Part shown: piece after piece, positions 1 to 13,169 of the stretch
How positions within the stretch are numbered: the stretch's first letter is position 1
Layout of the letters: the number at the start of each line of letters is the position of its first letter
From: Nomia melanderi
Lineage: Eukaryota; Arthropoda; Insecta; Hymenoptera; Halictidae
DNA: 64,000 nucleotides
Assembly: GCF_051020985.1 (NCBI RefSeq)
Contig: NC_135003.1
Span: 6,007,501-6,071,500, forward strand
Reading direction: 5' to 3'
Program-made: the position numbers and the translations under genes
Notes under the pieces: model-generated
The model's database searches: none
Told to the model about the DNA's origin: nothing
What the model saw: only the letters and a program-made list of their open reading frames with translations

Positions 1-127
1 ATAACGGAAATCAGATATTTATTCCTGGAAATAAATTGTTCTCTCTCTCAACTATTCGTCTGTTAGCCGCTAACGGGACCCTAAATCATCATTTCCTTTC
101 ACCTTATCCATCCTTCCCGCTGCTTTC

Positions 128-289
128 TTGGATTACGGCATTCCAATACAAGGCGAACGATTTTTCGGAGCTTCTTGTCAACGGGTAAAAGTCGGAACCG
201 ACCGGACGACCGCAAAAAAGAGAGGACAAAGCCCTCCCAGACGTGGAGAAGGAGGAAGGAGCGATATCGGAAGCTGTTGCGCTGGAACG
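128..289 (+). other. Possible exon ending in a strong donor
   Basis: This GC- and purine-rich block ends AACG followed by GTGAGTAAAG at 290, a near-consensus 5' splice site. One frame is open across it but starts at TTG, and no convincing acceptor or ATG is visible. It could be a 5'UTR exon of a plus-strand transcript starting left of the window. Bases 1-2655 otherwise show nothing gene-like beyond an E-family end near 580-617. Confidence 0.22.
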
Positions 290-2655
290 GTGAGTAAAGA
301 ACCTTTAACCATCTGACGAACGATCAGATTCTATTGACTGACCTACGTTCCTCCTGGAATGTAATTATTTAGGTCGGTATTAGTGATATTATTGATAATA
401 TTAAATGAACCGGCGCTTTAGCTACCGATCACATTTTTGCGAAAGAAGAATGGGCGATTATTAATTTAATAATACAGAGACAATGCACAAAATATTTATA
501 GTACATAACATTTAAATTATTTATTTATTTGTTCTTAACAAAAACGGAAAACTATAGATACATTTTCTTATTTCGAAGTACCGGTCATTTGACCGGGCGT
601 GGTACATTTAGTGATAATATTGTTGGTACAAGTATATTGGACATATACTAAAACGCAAATTTTCGAGGAAATATACGTATTTTTTAGAGATACAATGTGG
701 AGAAAGAATGAAATATAGATTGAAATTCGATTTGTTATCAACCCTTGCTCTATGATATTTCTCAGAACTATATTAACTTCTTTCTATTCATATTTTATTA
801 ACTTTTTAAAGGGCTTTAAGGAACACATTAATTTTTAATGGGTTACATCATAAAAATAACTTCTGCTTTAGCAATTTCTTCAGTATATACACTGTGTATG
901 TATGAATTTTCATACTTTCTCCCTTCTAATAATGTTTCTTACGAGATTATGAAAAAGCCGTTATACAATAATAATTAAAGTAAAATATGAAAACTTACTA
1001 GTAAAAGAAATAAAATATGCGCGTACGAGATCAGAAATGGACGCTGAGTCATAAGAAAATAATAGAGAAATGCCCACGTAATCTGATTTTATTGAGTGCA
1101 AAAAAGTTCTAAAGATAGTTGAAAGTATATTCTTCTAACTGTTCAATGAACAACGATTCATTTAATAATAAAAACGAAAGTTTAATTAAAATTGAATATA
1201 AAATAGTAGTACACACCATTTTAGATTCACCAAGAATCTTCATCTTGATAATGAAAGAAGCACGTGTGAAGTAAGCGTGCAAAGATACACTTTGTGTTTC
1301 AAAATTCCAGAGGCATTTTTTCACATATCTACATCAATGATTTAGAGCTTGAAACTTCAATAATTACTTTTAAAAGCATTAAATTCAATGTAAGAGATAA
1401 TTTTCCTCACGATATAATTTTGCTGGTAATTAATTTAAGTACTCTGTATCGGAATGCAAAATGTTTCCAAGTATAAAAAGTGTGAAAGCTCGATCCAAGG
1501 GTATAAGATAATCAGCGAAGTTCGTGCTAACGTATGTAATTACTTACTTACCCTGTGATTTTGTATAGTTCTCAATTTGAGCGAACTTTCGTTTTTCGCC
1601 GAACAAGGCTATCAACCTTCTGCGGTCTAATACCGACGTAATGGCGACTTGGAGCTTTAAGGGGGGACTCTCCTGTTACAACAGTAAAATCCATTAATTT
1701 TCCAGTAGTTTTATTATTTTACAAAATTATTTATTATTTTACAAGATTATGTATTATTCAGGTACAATGATACATTCAAACATTGGGAAAAAATTTGTTC
1801 ATTTATTTCTTTGTCACTATTAACTCAACTGTTGCCATCCTCTTCAGCAATGTAACAATTATTGTCGTGCAGATTGGCATGTATAGTAATCATCAGAATC
1901 TAGAAAATAAAAAAGTTTCTTAAAGTTAAACAGTTTGTGGTGATATTATACTAACTTCTAGCAAAAATTATAAACAAAATATACAAGTTACATACCTTTG
2001 ATTAGTCTAGAAAAATTAATTTTTCGAAAATTGTATGCCTTTAGCGCAATCCTTTTGAAATATTTTTCCCAAAGTTGTATTTAAAATTTGATAAAACCAC
2101 TGAGCAGTTCGAAGCTTCTTCAGAGACTGCTCATCGATTTAGATGAAATTTTACAGTAATATTCTTAAAACTATTATTTAGTAATTACTTATCGATGCGA
2201 TTGTTCTATGTATACCTTTTCTCTTATTTTATTTACAAGAGAAATTGAAAATTTAAATGGAAAACTACACGCTCGAATTCAAGTATATTCAAGTAGCCAC
2301 ATTCTTTCATTTTAAATTGTAACGTAATATTAAATTATCCGCAAATATTATTTGAACAACATGGAATCAAACTTATGTACAGTCTTTCTTAATAATACGT
2401 TGTTTTTCATATAAAAGGAAACTCGTTACAATTCTTGGTACTTTTCAAGCGATCAAAGGTATGTAACCCCTTAAGCAAAGAAACAAGCAATTGTCGCGGT
2501 CGTGACGGATTCTCGATACGACAATTGGTCTGGAATAGAGTAAATACCAAGTGGAAAAAAAGTGTTGAGAGTGCCGGGAGTAATTGCTGTCGCTTAGGAA
2601 CCAGCCAGTGCTCGGCGATCGGAAAAGACGAGAAAGCTGCGGCGAAGCGAAACCG

Positions 2656-2691
2656 TATAAAACGTTGCAAACGCGGCTCACGTTCATCAGT
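2656..2691 (+). promoter_or_regulatory. TATA box plus initiator core promoter
   Basis: TATAAA starts at 2656 and a TCAGT arthropod initiator lies at 2687-2691, placing +1 at A2689, 33 nt downstream of the first T of TATA. This is close to the usual insect spacing of about 30. The short leader that follows (2689-2734) leads straight to an ATG that opens a signal-peptide gene. Seen: the motifs and spacing. Inferred: that this is the promoter of the secreted-protein gene. Confidence 0.65.
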
Positions 2692-2734
2692 ACGACGAAT
2701 ATCCGAACCACAGCCGGCAACGGGCGATCCGACC

Positions 2735-5700
2735 ATGAATAATTCGGTAAATCTTGTTTCTTTTGTCCCTTCTTTCGCCGCGTCAACTGTGACCGTTCTT
2801 TTCGGAATTTTTTCATTAACCCTCTTGTCGGTATGACCTTCCTGGGGAAATAGAAGTAGAAATAGAAGGAGATATAAAAATAGAGTACGAACCATTTGTT
2901 GTGCTCCCATTTATTATTGTTATTTGTTTTTAAGAATGTTAAATTTTGTCATTCTTATGGAAAAGATATATCATTCAGCAGAAATGCTTATGAAATGTAT
3001 CTTTATGAGCGTGATGTTGGGTTGTTTGTTTATCCATGTTTTGAAGAATACTGTTCAAACAAAAATGTTGATTTTCAATGAATAAAATTAAATTAAAGAT
3101 GCAAGTAAGAATTAATGTAATACATATTGTTGAGTTTATTATATTGTTGAATGTGTTTTTTTATTGTTAAATTTCTTCAGCAATAGGTGAAGACGGGTTG
3201 CAAACAATTTTCTGTTATAATTATACAGTTGTCCCACGAATTTTCTATGGTAGTAACGAGAAATAAGAATTGTTTAAGAACAAAAGATAGGAGTTTGAAC
3301 TATTTTCGGTCTTCATCTTGTCGATCTGCGTGTTGTATATTATTAACTATTTAAAGTAGTTTTATACCTGCAGATATCTGTATGTGTTTATCAGTGAACG
3401 TTGTTCTTTAAAACTACAGTTTTTAAGAGAAATTCATATTAAATTAATCACGTGAGTTACATATACTGAAATAATTCTCAAACAGTAATTTCAACATTTT
3501 TAATTTATTACAGGGATGTAAATTTTTAATATTGAAAGTATCACACTTATTTAGATATTTCTCCAGTTAAGTACTTTGTTTCTTCGAATATCGAAAATTC
3601 TACGTAATGAAATTTCCTATTTTTTTAAAAATAATTTATTATTATAATGCTTACATTTCCAAAATCTATTTACCGTTGAAAGGGTTAACGATGTCAAGTA
3701 AACTAGCCGCTACACTAGATTTTGGTGTCAAACAGTACGGAACAAATTGATTGTTGTTTTTTATGTAGATGATAAAAGTTAAATAAGTGTATTTTCTCTG
3801 TGTAAAAATAAATCTTACTGCAAAAAATGTTTAGACTTTCAGAGGTGTACCTAAGTATAATAATTTTATAGATTTAATTACAAGGTACTGAAAAATAAGG
3901 ATGATACGCAGATTAGTGGAATATACAAATAATAGAGTACTTGGATAAGCATTTGATTTTTGGAAATTTTACTATAGAAAATGTGAAATGTTTGAAGTTT
4001 AAAAATTTAAATGCTTTTACCAAAGAAATCTTCATCTTTCATTTATAAAAGAACGCGTTAAGATAAATATTTGATAACTTCTAAATAAACTATATAGAAA
4101 ATTAGTTCGAAAAACCCAATAGAAGAACTCCAAAACATTACATTAATTTTAATTTCCAAAACATAATTTTGAAAAATCAATCTTTTTATCTGAGCACTTG
4201 TTCATTTTTTAAAACATCGACTTAAGAAAACGATCTTGTAGATTTCTAAATGTTCTGTCCTCATGTATGTACATACATAATTTGTCTGCTACTATAACTG
4301 TCGAAAAATTCATTATTATATTAAGATTATTTCTATTACAAATATACTAATTATGGATCTATAGTGACTGTACATCGCGAAAAAAACATTATGTGATTTT
4401 TGTATATATTGTTATATTGTTTCTTTATTTACTTTAAATATGAAAGTGTTATTAGAAATTATTTTTTGTGATTTTTTATAGAAAGCCATATTACCCTCAC
4501 ATTTGCAAAAGTTTCAAAAGCTACTTGTTTTCATAACATACATATTAAGTTCAATTAAACTGTTTTTCTTTCACTTTCACCTTTCGTCATAGGTAACCTT
4601 ACTAGTTTACCTACAAATTTTACACAAAAATTGAAAGCAATTCAAGTTACGAATCAGATTTTACGAAGGGGATATGAAATTAGAGGGCATATCACTACCT
4701 ATTCTTCTGTTTTCATTTGACTGAAAAAGCATATAACTACACGCACGCCAGAATTACATTACCATGGTTGAAGACGTTTGAATTTGCCTTGAAAGTTCGT
4801 GCCAAGAAACTTCGTTTCCAGACCGAGTAATTTTTCCTGTTGGCATTTGACTTCCTCGTGATTTTTGGCATAGCTTCAAATATAACTGTGTAAAAGTTAA
4901 TCGTTCTCCGGTTCGAAGACTACTTTTATCCATGCGAGTGATCAGTGCGGAAAATATTTTAGCCTTTAGAGGACTACCCATAGTAAGAAAGTTATTTCGA
5001 AAACTCAGCGTGTCATGAAATGCATGGTCAACGATACCTCGTTTGACGTGACCTTATGAAAATTTCTGGCAAATGCATTTACGTCTGAAACCAAAGATGA
5101 AAACGTCAGTCTAAAAACTGTCCTCGTCAATTTGAAACGTTCATATTAAACGATCATATTTACCTTATTCATGTGCTTATTGGATTTTTCATTTGGATAT
5201 TTCTCTTCAATTTACTGAAAATATTTTAGATCAAACGATTCCACAACTTCTCTATATTTTATGTTTCTGCGAGAAGATTGAACGTTGGAAACACCGAGCA
5301 GTCAAATTGATTCGTTTGTATTTTCTTTTGTGAATTATAACAGTGTATTTATTTAAAATTCTGACTTATGTTTTAGAGTGCGCGTTACAAAATTCATTTG
5401 TTTAATGATTTTTCAGGAAGATATTTGTTTAAAAGTGGTAGAAGAAATGTGATATGCACCTTTCTGATTTACCTCGCAGTTCTGATGTTAACCCTTAACG
5501 GACCAATACCGCCATATAAGCGGCATGGCACTTTTACTTACTTGGTCCAATGCCGCGTACGTGGCGGCAAAAATCATTTTACCATTTTTATCACTGTTCT
5601 TGTTCTAATATTTACAATTCATGCGTTAAGTATTGTGCTAGGTCACCTCTGTGTGTATTTTATACGGTATTTTTTGGCGGTAAATAAACTTGAAATACTT

Positions 5701-7525
5701 CCGGTCTGTTAAAGGTTAAATGTATGAATACTTAATTATGAACATATTTGGACGGAGAATTAGAATGGATCAATTTTATAAGATGTAGTCTTTATCATTA
5801 GATCGAGAATACTATAATGCAAGTTTATTAAACATTTTTATACGTTAATTAAAAAATGTTCTGAACTATTGATTACTCTTATAAAACTAAAAAAAAAAAA
5901 CAATATATCCTTGAAATAAAAAATATCCTTCGCGTCGCATTTGACACTATCCACATTTCATTCGAAATGTTTCATCCAAGTCACGCTGTTCTAAGAACAA
6001 ACTTTCATCGGTTGAGTTTCTCTTCCTATCGTATATAGAGTGTCTCGCTGTAAGTGCCATTTGATAGACTTATTGAACTAGTAGGTGCTATAGCAAAAAT
6101 GTAGTGCCTTTTATCATCATTCTTTACGTATAATGTAGCGGTGAATAGAAAATTGTTTTACCTCCATTTCTTAGGGTCATGTCAAGGTCATCTCCTGAAT
6201 TTTTATCATAATGCTATATTTTCCATTTGACATCGAGAAAATACAAAGAACAGACTATTTCAAGATACCCTTGTACTGACCTTGGGACGACCTTGCAGAA
6301 TCGAAGATAAACAATTTTTCTGTTTCCTATGACGTTTTACGTAAGATATGATCATACAATCTCATTATTTATACAGATTTTATCTTATTTTAGTTGTTTG
6401 ATGTACCCATTGGAATGACGGTACTTCTCATACGAACCACCTTTGTTTCCTAAGCGAAGGTGCACTTGCATTAACTATTTCAATTATTGAAACGCATGGC
6501 AATATAGAACATTGCAAGAGCAAAATATTAAAAATTGCATAAAATATGTGTCCAAAGTTTCATTCAATTCATTATGCATAAATAAAGTATATTGAAGTTT
6601 ATTTAGATTGTTTTCCATTCATATTTAATTATGGAATAATAACCGGAGACATGGGATAGCTTATGCGCTAAATTGCCGGTCAACAATGTGTTAACATTCA
6701 TTTAATACTATAACACATTATTAATATTTTACTACCATTACCATCATTATTACTATTATTCCTTTGTAGTAAGGATAAAAAGGAACAATTATTAATTATT
6801 TGCTACCACAGTTCTTACGTTACACTGTGATCCAATTATTCACGTTATTAAACATTTTTATTCGACGTCAGCTGTCTGATGAATTACAATTGTTCTCAAG
6901 TCATTTCGAAGCTACGGTCTCATGGGTCCACCGTGGCAGCGAAAGTGTTAATATTTCATTTCTTGAAAACAAAGGTAGTCCGCATAATGCGTGAGTACCA
7001 TTATTCCATAATTCATATCAAATACACTTACAACAGGACTTCTAAAGTCGAGACACCCGGTAGACTGCAAAAAGTTCGTCGCAACTTTCCCGAATCGTGC
7101 GACGTGCGCGGCGGTTATCGTGTTAATAAACTAATTCCCAGCCGGGGCATGCGCGTAAAAGGGCCTCGTTCCCTTGAATGCCTGACTTGACCAGCAACGA
7201 TGTGTTAAATTCCCGTGTTACGCTATTTCAGACTGTAACATTGATTCTTTTGTGCGGCGTCTACGGTGCTTTGGCCGGCCGCCGTTACATCGCCATACCG
7301 GTGGACGGGGTCGACGTGATCGAGCTGAGTCCGGTCACGCCGAGGATTGCTCGACAAGCCGGCAGTTACATACCGATCGCTATTCCTAGTAATCATCAGG
7401 ACGACCTGGAGAACCCGCGTCTGGAGAGGTCGGTTACTCCTGTCCTGGATTACGTGGATTTTGGCGGATACACAGGGTCCAACGGGGCTTTCAGCTGGTA
7501 CGCCGATTATCCGGCGCACCATTGA
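2735..7525 (+). CDS. Small secreted protein, two coding exons (2735-2746 and 7232-7525), 101 aa
   Basis: Exon 1 codes only MNNS and ends at a GTAAAT donor (2747). Exon 2 starts after CTATTTCAG at 7232. The splice is phase 0 and creates MNNSTVTLILLCGVYGALA, a textbook signal peptide with cleavage expected after ALA. The mature part starts GRRYIAIPVDGVD and runs through two RxxR sites (RIAR before QAG, RLER before SVTPV). It ends with an aromatic and glycine rich tail (DFGGYTGSNGAFSWYADYP) before TGA. There are no cysteines after the signal peptide, so it is not a disulfide-knot peptide. The protein family was not recognised. Likely secreted; processing by a furin-like protease is inferred only. 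An in-frame ATG at 7178 is intronic, because the acceptor lies downstream of it. The 4.5-kb intron carries two TTAA MITEs. The TATA/Inr pair upstream and the perfect signal peptide created by the splice support the model. Confidence 0.72.
5488..5719. mobile_element. TTAA-bounded MITE, family L
   Basis: Begins TTAACCCTTAACGGACC and ends, reverse-complemented, TTAACCTTTAACAGACCGG. Length 232 bp. It lies in the intron of the secreted-protein gene. The internal open frame is accidental. TTAA ends with a short inverted terminus fit a piggyBac-like non-autonomous element. Confidence 0.6.
6430..6694 (-). mobile_element. TTAA MITE, family H (reverse copy)
   Basis: The reverse complement starts TTAACACATTGTTGACCGG and shares the interior segment GGTTATTATTCC with the copies at 14642 and 49058. 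The left limit is approximate. It lies in the intron of the secreted-protein gene. Confidence 0.55.
7039..7231 (+). other. GC-rich intronic block next to exon 2 acceptor
   Basis: CpG-rich sequence (for example GTGCGACGTGCGCGGCGG) leads into the exon 2 acceptor. It has no stable reading frame joined to the exon. It may be a splicing or transcriptional control region; function unknown. Confidence 0.25.
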
Positions 7526-8204
7526 CGCACGTCATCTATCGATCCCGCTGATGAGCATTCCGTGACCAACGGACTCGGTGAATACTTTTATCGTGTAAAG
7601 AATTGAAGTCGTGAATTCCGAAACAGCACAAGTACACTTGTTAGCGCTTATGCATACGAGAGACGCGGTGTCGCAGCGATTGTTTTGCAGTAACAGAAAG
7701 GAAAGTTTTTTTGTTTCACAAAAAAAGGTATAAGAGAACTTTTCACATTTTTGTTCTTCCAAAATCGCGTTCTTCCAAATTTTGCGTGCATAGGCCATTA
7801 GCGTTGTTAAACGAGGATTATTCGAAAACATTCCTATATAGTAAGTAACGCTACCGAATACGGAGACATTCAACAAGACTTAAAATCACGCGGCATTCAA
7901 CGTGCTAATAATATTTCAAATGTACGCGTAATGAAGACGTTTGCGTGGCCAATATTTGCACAGAATCAACGAAATAGATGAACGAATGGACGAAGATGAA
8001 AAGGAAGATTGATTTTCTCGAAATATTGATTAGTTCAAGTGTGCTGTTTTTGAATTCACGACTTCCATTAGGGTCGTGAGAGACATTTTCCTTTTTTTTT
8101 TGTTTTCTGTTGAAGTGACTTTTTGTTGTTGTTATACGATCATGTTAACGCTATGAGGACCAAGCAGTTTGCTGCCAGTCATGTTTGGTGATTATTTCTA
8201 TATG

Positions 8205-8392
8205 TTAACACTGGAACTATCGATCGTTTAATACGATTAATTCGTAATTCTTATAAAAATTGTAATATGTTTTTTTCATGTATTTGTTATAGTATTGAAA
8301 TGAAGCTATTTATTTTTATTGTAGTGTATTGATAATTGCGGAAGAATAAAACCAAAACGTCAGTCTAACGAGTATGATAGTTGTAGTGTTAA
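8205..8392 (-). mobile_element. TTAA MITE, family F
   Basis: Ends TTAACACTGGAACTATCG and, on the other side, ATAGTTGTAGTGTTAA. Length 188 bp. It shares the interior block with a run of TTTCA/ATAGTATTGAAATGAAG seen in the copies at 9587, 36204 and 47293. It lies in the probable 3'UTR of the secreted-protein gene. Confidence 0.6.
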
Positions 8393-8659
8393 ATATTTTT
8401 AGATTACTTATGATTTATTTGAAGTTAAAAATTATTAGAATGTCGAGTATGTAGGTTTGAAGAGTATTTTGACATCACGTATTTGGATGACATAAGATAT
8501 GTCATTTGAGATATCATTGAGAGATATCTGGAGTCCATTTGTGACAATAATTGTATAAGTTTGAATGCCTATAGTGGTTAAGAGTTAAGTTTGAAAAAAT
8601 ATTGTACAGTTACTAGTTACTATATTCCTTGTTAATTTTGTTCGTTTATATAATACAGA

Positions 8660-8665
8660 AATAAA
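8660..8665 (+). terminator. Candidate polyadenylation signal AATAAA
   Basis: AATAAA about 1.1 kb downstream of the secreted-protein stop codon, with G/T-containing sequence after it. A nearer AATAAA at 8345-8350 lies inside an F-family MITE. Which one is used cannot be told from sequence. Confidence 0.25.
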
Positions 8666-9586
8666 ATTGCTTGTGCGACGAAAACAAAGGGATGTAAATT
8701 GTAAATGAAATTATTCTGATGACCGATGTATTAGTGTCTTCGCGTATACAATACTTTTTTAAGTATACATACTAATTATATTATAAGGTTCGTTTGTGGA
8801 AAGAAATAAAAGCGAAGAGAGTACAGTAATATTTCGTGCAACGTATGTATTCCTACAATGTGAACTAAAAATTACAATGTCCTCAATGATCCAGAAATTG
8901 CAGAAAAATAATGATAAAAGTGATATTATTTATAGGAAAATAATAAAAGCAGTTGTATTTTTGAAGAACTATGTGAACTCTTCCCAAATCTGACGTCAAC
9001 ATAAATGTAAAATGTTCTTAAAAAAAAATTAATGACTTTGGAATGTTCTCGGTATTTACAACGGAATTTAAAAGGACATTGACACCACGTGACCCTATAA
9101 AATCAAACAATTCTTGTATCAAGTATCTTTTTCTATTGTACGTATCTAATTTTCGGCTTTACTTATTTTTCAAGTCTTTTATTCATTGTAAGCTATAAAT
9201 CCATAAAGATCCGTCATCATAAATATATTCATATTTTGCCATCAACAATAAAGAAATAATATCGCAGTGCTTTACAATCACTACCTATTAGTTGCAAGTG
9301 CAATGATAACAATCTCGTCGAGGCGAGCATCATTCTCATCGAAGCCTTAAGTAATTGAAACGAGCCAGCGAATTTCGCGAATCACGGAATCTTCCAGTAG
9401 CTATATCGCCGCCATCATCGGTGGGAGAACGATAAGATCGATCGAACATTCGTTATTATCCTCGTCACGCTCTTTCCATCGATTTATATACGATTCCTAC
9501 TCGTTCTTTTCGCATTTCTATGAGATCCTTTCGTTCACGATCGATCAGCAAACATTAATCCCTTATACTTAGATTTTTTGCATTAA

Positions 9587-9791
9587 ATAACACTAGAACT
9601 ATCGCACCCATAAAAATGACGAATTTCAATGTTCTTCTTTCAAAATTATTGATGCTTTAAAAGCGTTAAATATGCAAAATGATTCTCATTTCAATAATCA
9701 ATATATCAAGAAACAAAAAGGAATATGTTGTTACAATTTTTATAAAGATTAAATATTAGTCCCATTAAACGCTCGATAGTTCTAATGTTAA
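9587..9791 (+). mobile_element. TTAA MITE, family F
   Basis: Left end AACACTAGAACTATCGCACC (TTAA decayed to ATAA). Right end CGATAGTTCTAATGTTAA. The interior aligns with the other F copies. Confidence 0.55.
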
Positions 9792-11799
9792 CAGGTATCA
9801 TGGACACAAAATAATAAATATTTTATTAATTATTTTACTAAAACATGATTGCATTAAACAATTAATAACAGTGTGATTCATGCTCAAACGATTAGTAGCT
9901 AATAAAACGAATGATGCAATATCAGAACTTTCGTTTCAAATTTCTTTGTACAAGAAAAAATGTGTTTCCCACTCTTTCGTAAAAAAGAACATCATTATTC
10001 CTTAAGAACGAAGTTATAGTAAGTTAAAGTTTCAAAAGTGTGCGATCGTTAAGCGATATACTATTTTTCCCCTGAAGTTCATTTTACTGGTTAACGGGCT
10101 GTGAAGATGACGGAAACGAAAATCTTTATTCAATTATGGGAAGTCGTACATTTGTTATCATCGGAATAAATCTGTAAGATGTTCCCAAGAAATCGTGGAA
10201 ATACCGTGCTCGGCGTCGGATCGAACGGATAAAGGTGTATTTATCTCGAACGCGATCAGAAATGCAAGGTTGTGCTGAATGTATAATAATGAGTTACACG
10301 GTCGAATGTGTGTTGTTGTTGTCCTTAAATGGCATTAAGTGCCCGGTTGGGGCACGTGTCCGTCTCGCAATGGTGCGCCCGGGTATATTATTTAGGTGTG
10401 CGGTTGAATGAAATGAAATCGCGAGCCGAGCTAAACGAGGTTTAACGCGGAAACGTAAAACAGAGTTGTTATTCCCACGAACCGTACAACATTTATACTG
10501 CGTGTCTTATGATACCTAACATATACAGAGTGCTTAAAAAAAAAGAATTCGATAGTTGAAGAGTTTATAGTAGTAGTTTCCAAAGTTTATGTTATTACGT
10601 TCCTCTTTAAAAAGAATCTAATTTTGACGCCATAATTGCCACTTATTTTATAAAATAATACAGGCACACTTTTAAGTGGTAAAAAATGGATGACTTATAC
10701 ATAGTACTCGCTAACAGTGCTATAAGTAACACACAAAAAATAAAGACTAAAAGTAAAAAATGTGCAATCAACATAATAGATGTACAAGCAACGGCAAAAG
10801 TATTTGAACGTTATGCATGCTTAGACACAATAAATGTTCCACAATTTGTTTCGGTAAGTAGCAGTATACGGTGTAGAATTTTGTAATGATAATTTATTTC
10901 TTATTATGCTGTTGTATGTTCTAAAACGAGTCTGGTCATTGCTCCGAATCATAGTTACTTCTCTTGATGGACTATCTCTTTCTGATTAGCGATTTTTGTT
11001 AGCTTCTTAGCAACATAATTATTATTTGATTGGAGGAAACTTTTCTTTGATTAGTAGAAGGTATTAAAAATATTTAGGAAACAAATTTTAATAATAGTAT
11101 CAAACCATGATGGAAGGGTGATTTTTCATTAAGGAAATTCTTTTTTTAAACACCTTACATATAGACTGATCTAGCACAATGCAAATGGAAAACTCTCATG
11201 ATAATAATTTTCACTAATAGACACAAATGCAAAACAGATGGTATGGCGATAAATAACAATTAGCGAGATATTTTAATAAGAATATAAACTACTTGAAGCG
11301 ATAACCTTCTGTTCCAATGACCTTCTTGGAGCCTAGATTTGACGAGTTATTACACTTTACAGGATTTTTAAAGACATTTCTCTTCGATTGTATTCAGTTG
11401 TTGGATATGTTGGATATATAAAGTCCTTATGAACTTATAAAATAATAAAAACTTGTGTAACTCGATTTCGAAAATTTACCACATAAATAAATAACGTACA
11501 ATATTGCAATAGCTACTAATATTGCTATTAATATTGCTGCTTGTGTTTTTATTGTAAATAGAATATTATTACCAAAAATATTGCATATACACATAATACG
11601 TAGATAACAAATAACATCTATAATTAACCATAAATTCTCCATCCAATTTTTTTTAACTTACCGTCATGTATGAATCCCTCCTCTTAAACGCAAATAAGTC
11701 ATTCAATTCTCTCCAGTCCAAGCAAAATATTACTTTCCTGATATCAACTGTTAACGCAAAAAGTAAATGTACACATGAAACAACCACAAAATCATTTGT

Positions 11800-12360
11800 T
11801 TCCTAGTAAATTATTCGCGACAAATCTCCATCGAGCATAAGCGTAGAAGAGAAATTACACGACAAGGCGACGAAGCCTCGTAAAACAGTCGGCAAACACG
11901 AGCTCGTAAGTCACTCGAAGAAAAAGTCTGATCAACTGAACGGTGGAGTGAAAATGGAGTACAAGAAAGTGGTACGGGAGTCCATTTGTTACGTGGAAAC
12001 GTGAGCAGGGTGTGAAAAGAATGGTCGCTTCTCAAACTTTTCGATTTTTCTTCGGAACAAACGATATTACGTACGGATAGATAATATCGCCTCGTGTAAC
12101 ATAACTAAATTTGCTTGCAGTCACGCGAGTGTAGCTTCGTGTCCACGAAGTTGTTGCCAGACGTTAGGATCGTGCGGACCATGGCAGGTGTTGCCATAAA
12201 AGATTGAACGGAATTAATTGCACGGTTTTTTTTTGCCACGAAGATGATAAGCGATAATAATACCGACGATAAGGCAACGTATTATCATGGCTTCTTCGCG
12301 TATTTCAATCCTTATCCGCAGCTTTCGGTTTCGGAACTTCCTCGTGGTCGTTAATTAGAA
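11800..12360. other. GC-richer island, no gene model
   Basis: Base composition is richer in G and C than the surroundings, and short frames exist on both strands. None has a believable splice-site pair or recognisable product. It could be a control element or an unrecognised UTR. The wider 9.8-24.8 kb region is otherwise AT-rich intergenic sequence with the repeats listed. Confidence 0.2.
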
Positions 12361-12462
12361 ATCTTTGTAATGCCATCGGAATTTATTATTCAACATGGTT
12401 TGTATATTTATAATACGAACACTGAGAATAGTTTAGGTTGACGTTGTAAATTGTTATCGTGA

Positions 12463-13169
12463 TTAACCCTTTGCATTTGAGGGGTGATTTGATTGATCGA
12501 TGACCACTTGATTTAATAGCAGAATTATAAAGTCTTATGCGTAATATTAGTATAATACTTAGTCAATCGAATGGGGAGATTTCCTACTTTTTATTTAGCA
12601 ATGCATTTCTATGTATGTTGTTTATTTTTCTCTTTTATCATTTAATAAATTTTGGACTAGGGTTAGCTGCAAGTTAATACTTTTCTTGCTTTTGCGGAAC
12701 ACAAGTTTTAATTAAATCTGTTGAGTGAGTTCAATTAAAGATAATGAGAAACGTTAGAGTTATAGTATTTTTAGGGGGATGGCTAAGTGTTAAGTTTTGT
12801 ATAGCGTATCGATATCTGAAATATGGAAATAAAATAGCTTTGTTTCATAACACTGGGTTGATGGACATTTATTGTACGATTTATACGATTGTTTCTGGAA
12901 TAGTTCACGTTCGTTTATTTGGACCTGGGAAATGAGAGGTTTAAAAATAGACAATTAAGATACACATTCGATTGCATCAATAAAAATTGATATAAACATT
13001 TACCAAGTAATGTTTATAAAACTCGATACGCATCAAAGTGACGCGTTCTGTAAACCTAGTGTTAATTAATAAACGTTTCTTCATCAGTTAGTTTCAAAGA
13101 ATGTCGTCTACATTCTTACAGAAAATATTGAACATTTCTAGTGAAAATCTTTCGAGTGCAGAGGGTTAA
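12463..13169. mobile_element. TTAA MITE, family A, 707 bp
   Basis: Termini TTAACCCTTTGCATTTGA and, reverse-complemented, TTAACCCTCTGCACTCGA. Left and right arms align with the copy at 55400-55887. No transposase frame is present. Confidence 0.6.

Noticed and set aside
2407..2910. Overlapping 120-170 aa frames on both strands near 2.4-2.9 kb
   Set aside because: They run through the promoter and 5'UTR of the secreted-protein gene and give no believable product. The region is simply GC-richer.
4754..4981. 75-aa minus-strand frame that at first suggested a transposase fragment
   Set aside because: No recognisable DNA-binding or catalytic motif, and no flanking inverted repeats.
5398..5712. 104-aa plus-strand frame
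   Set aside because: It largely overlaps a TTAA MITE (5488-5719). Accidental.
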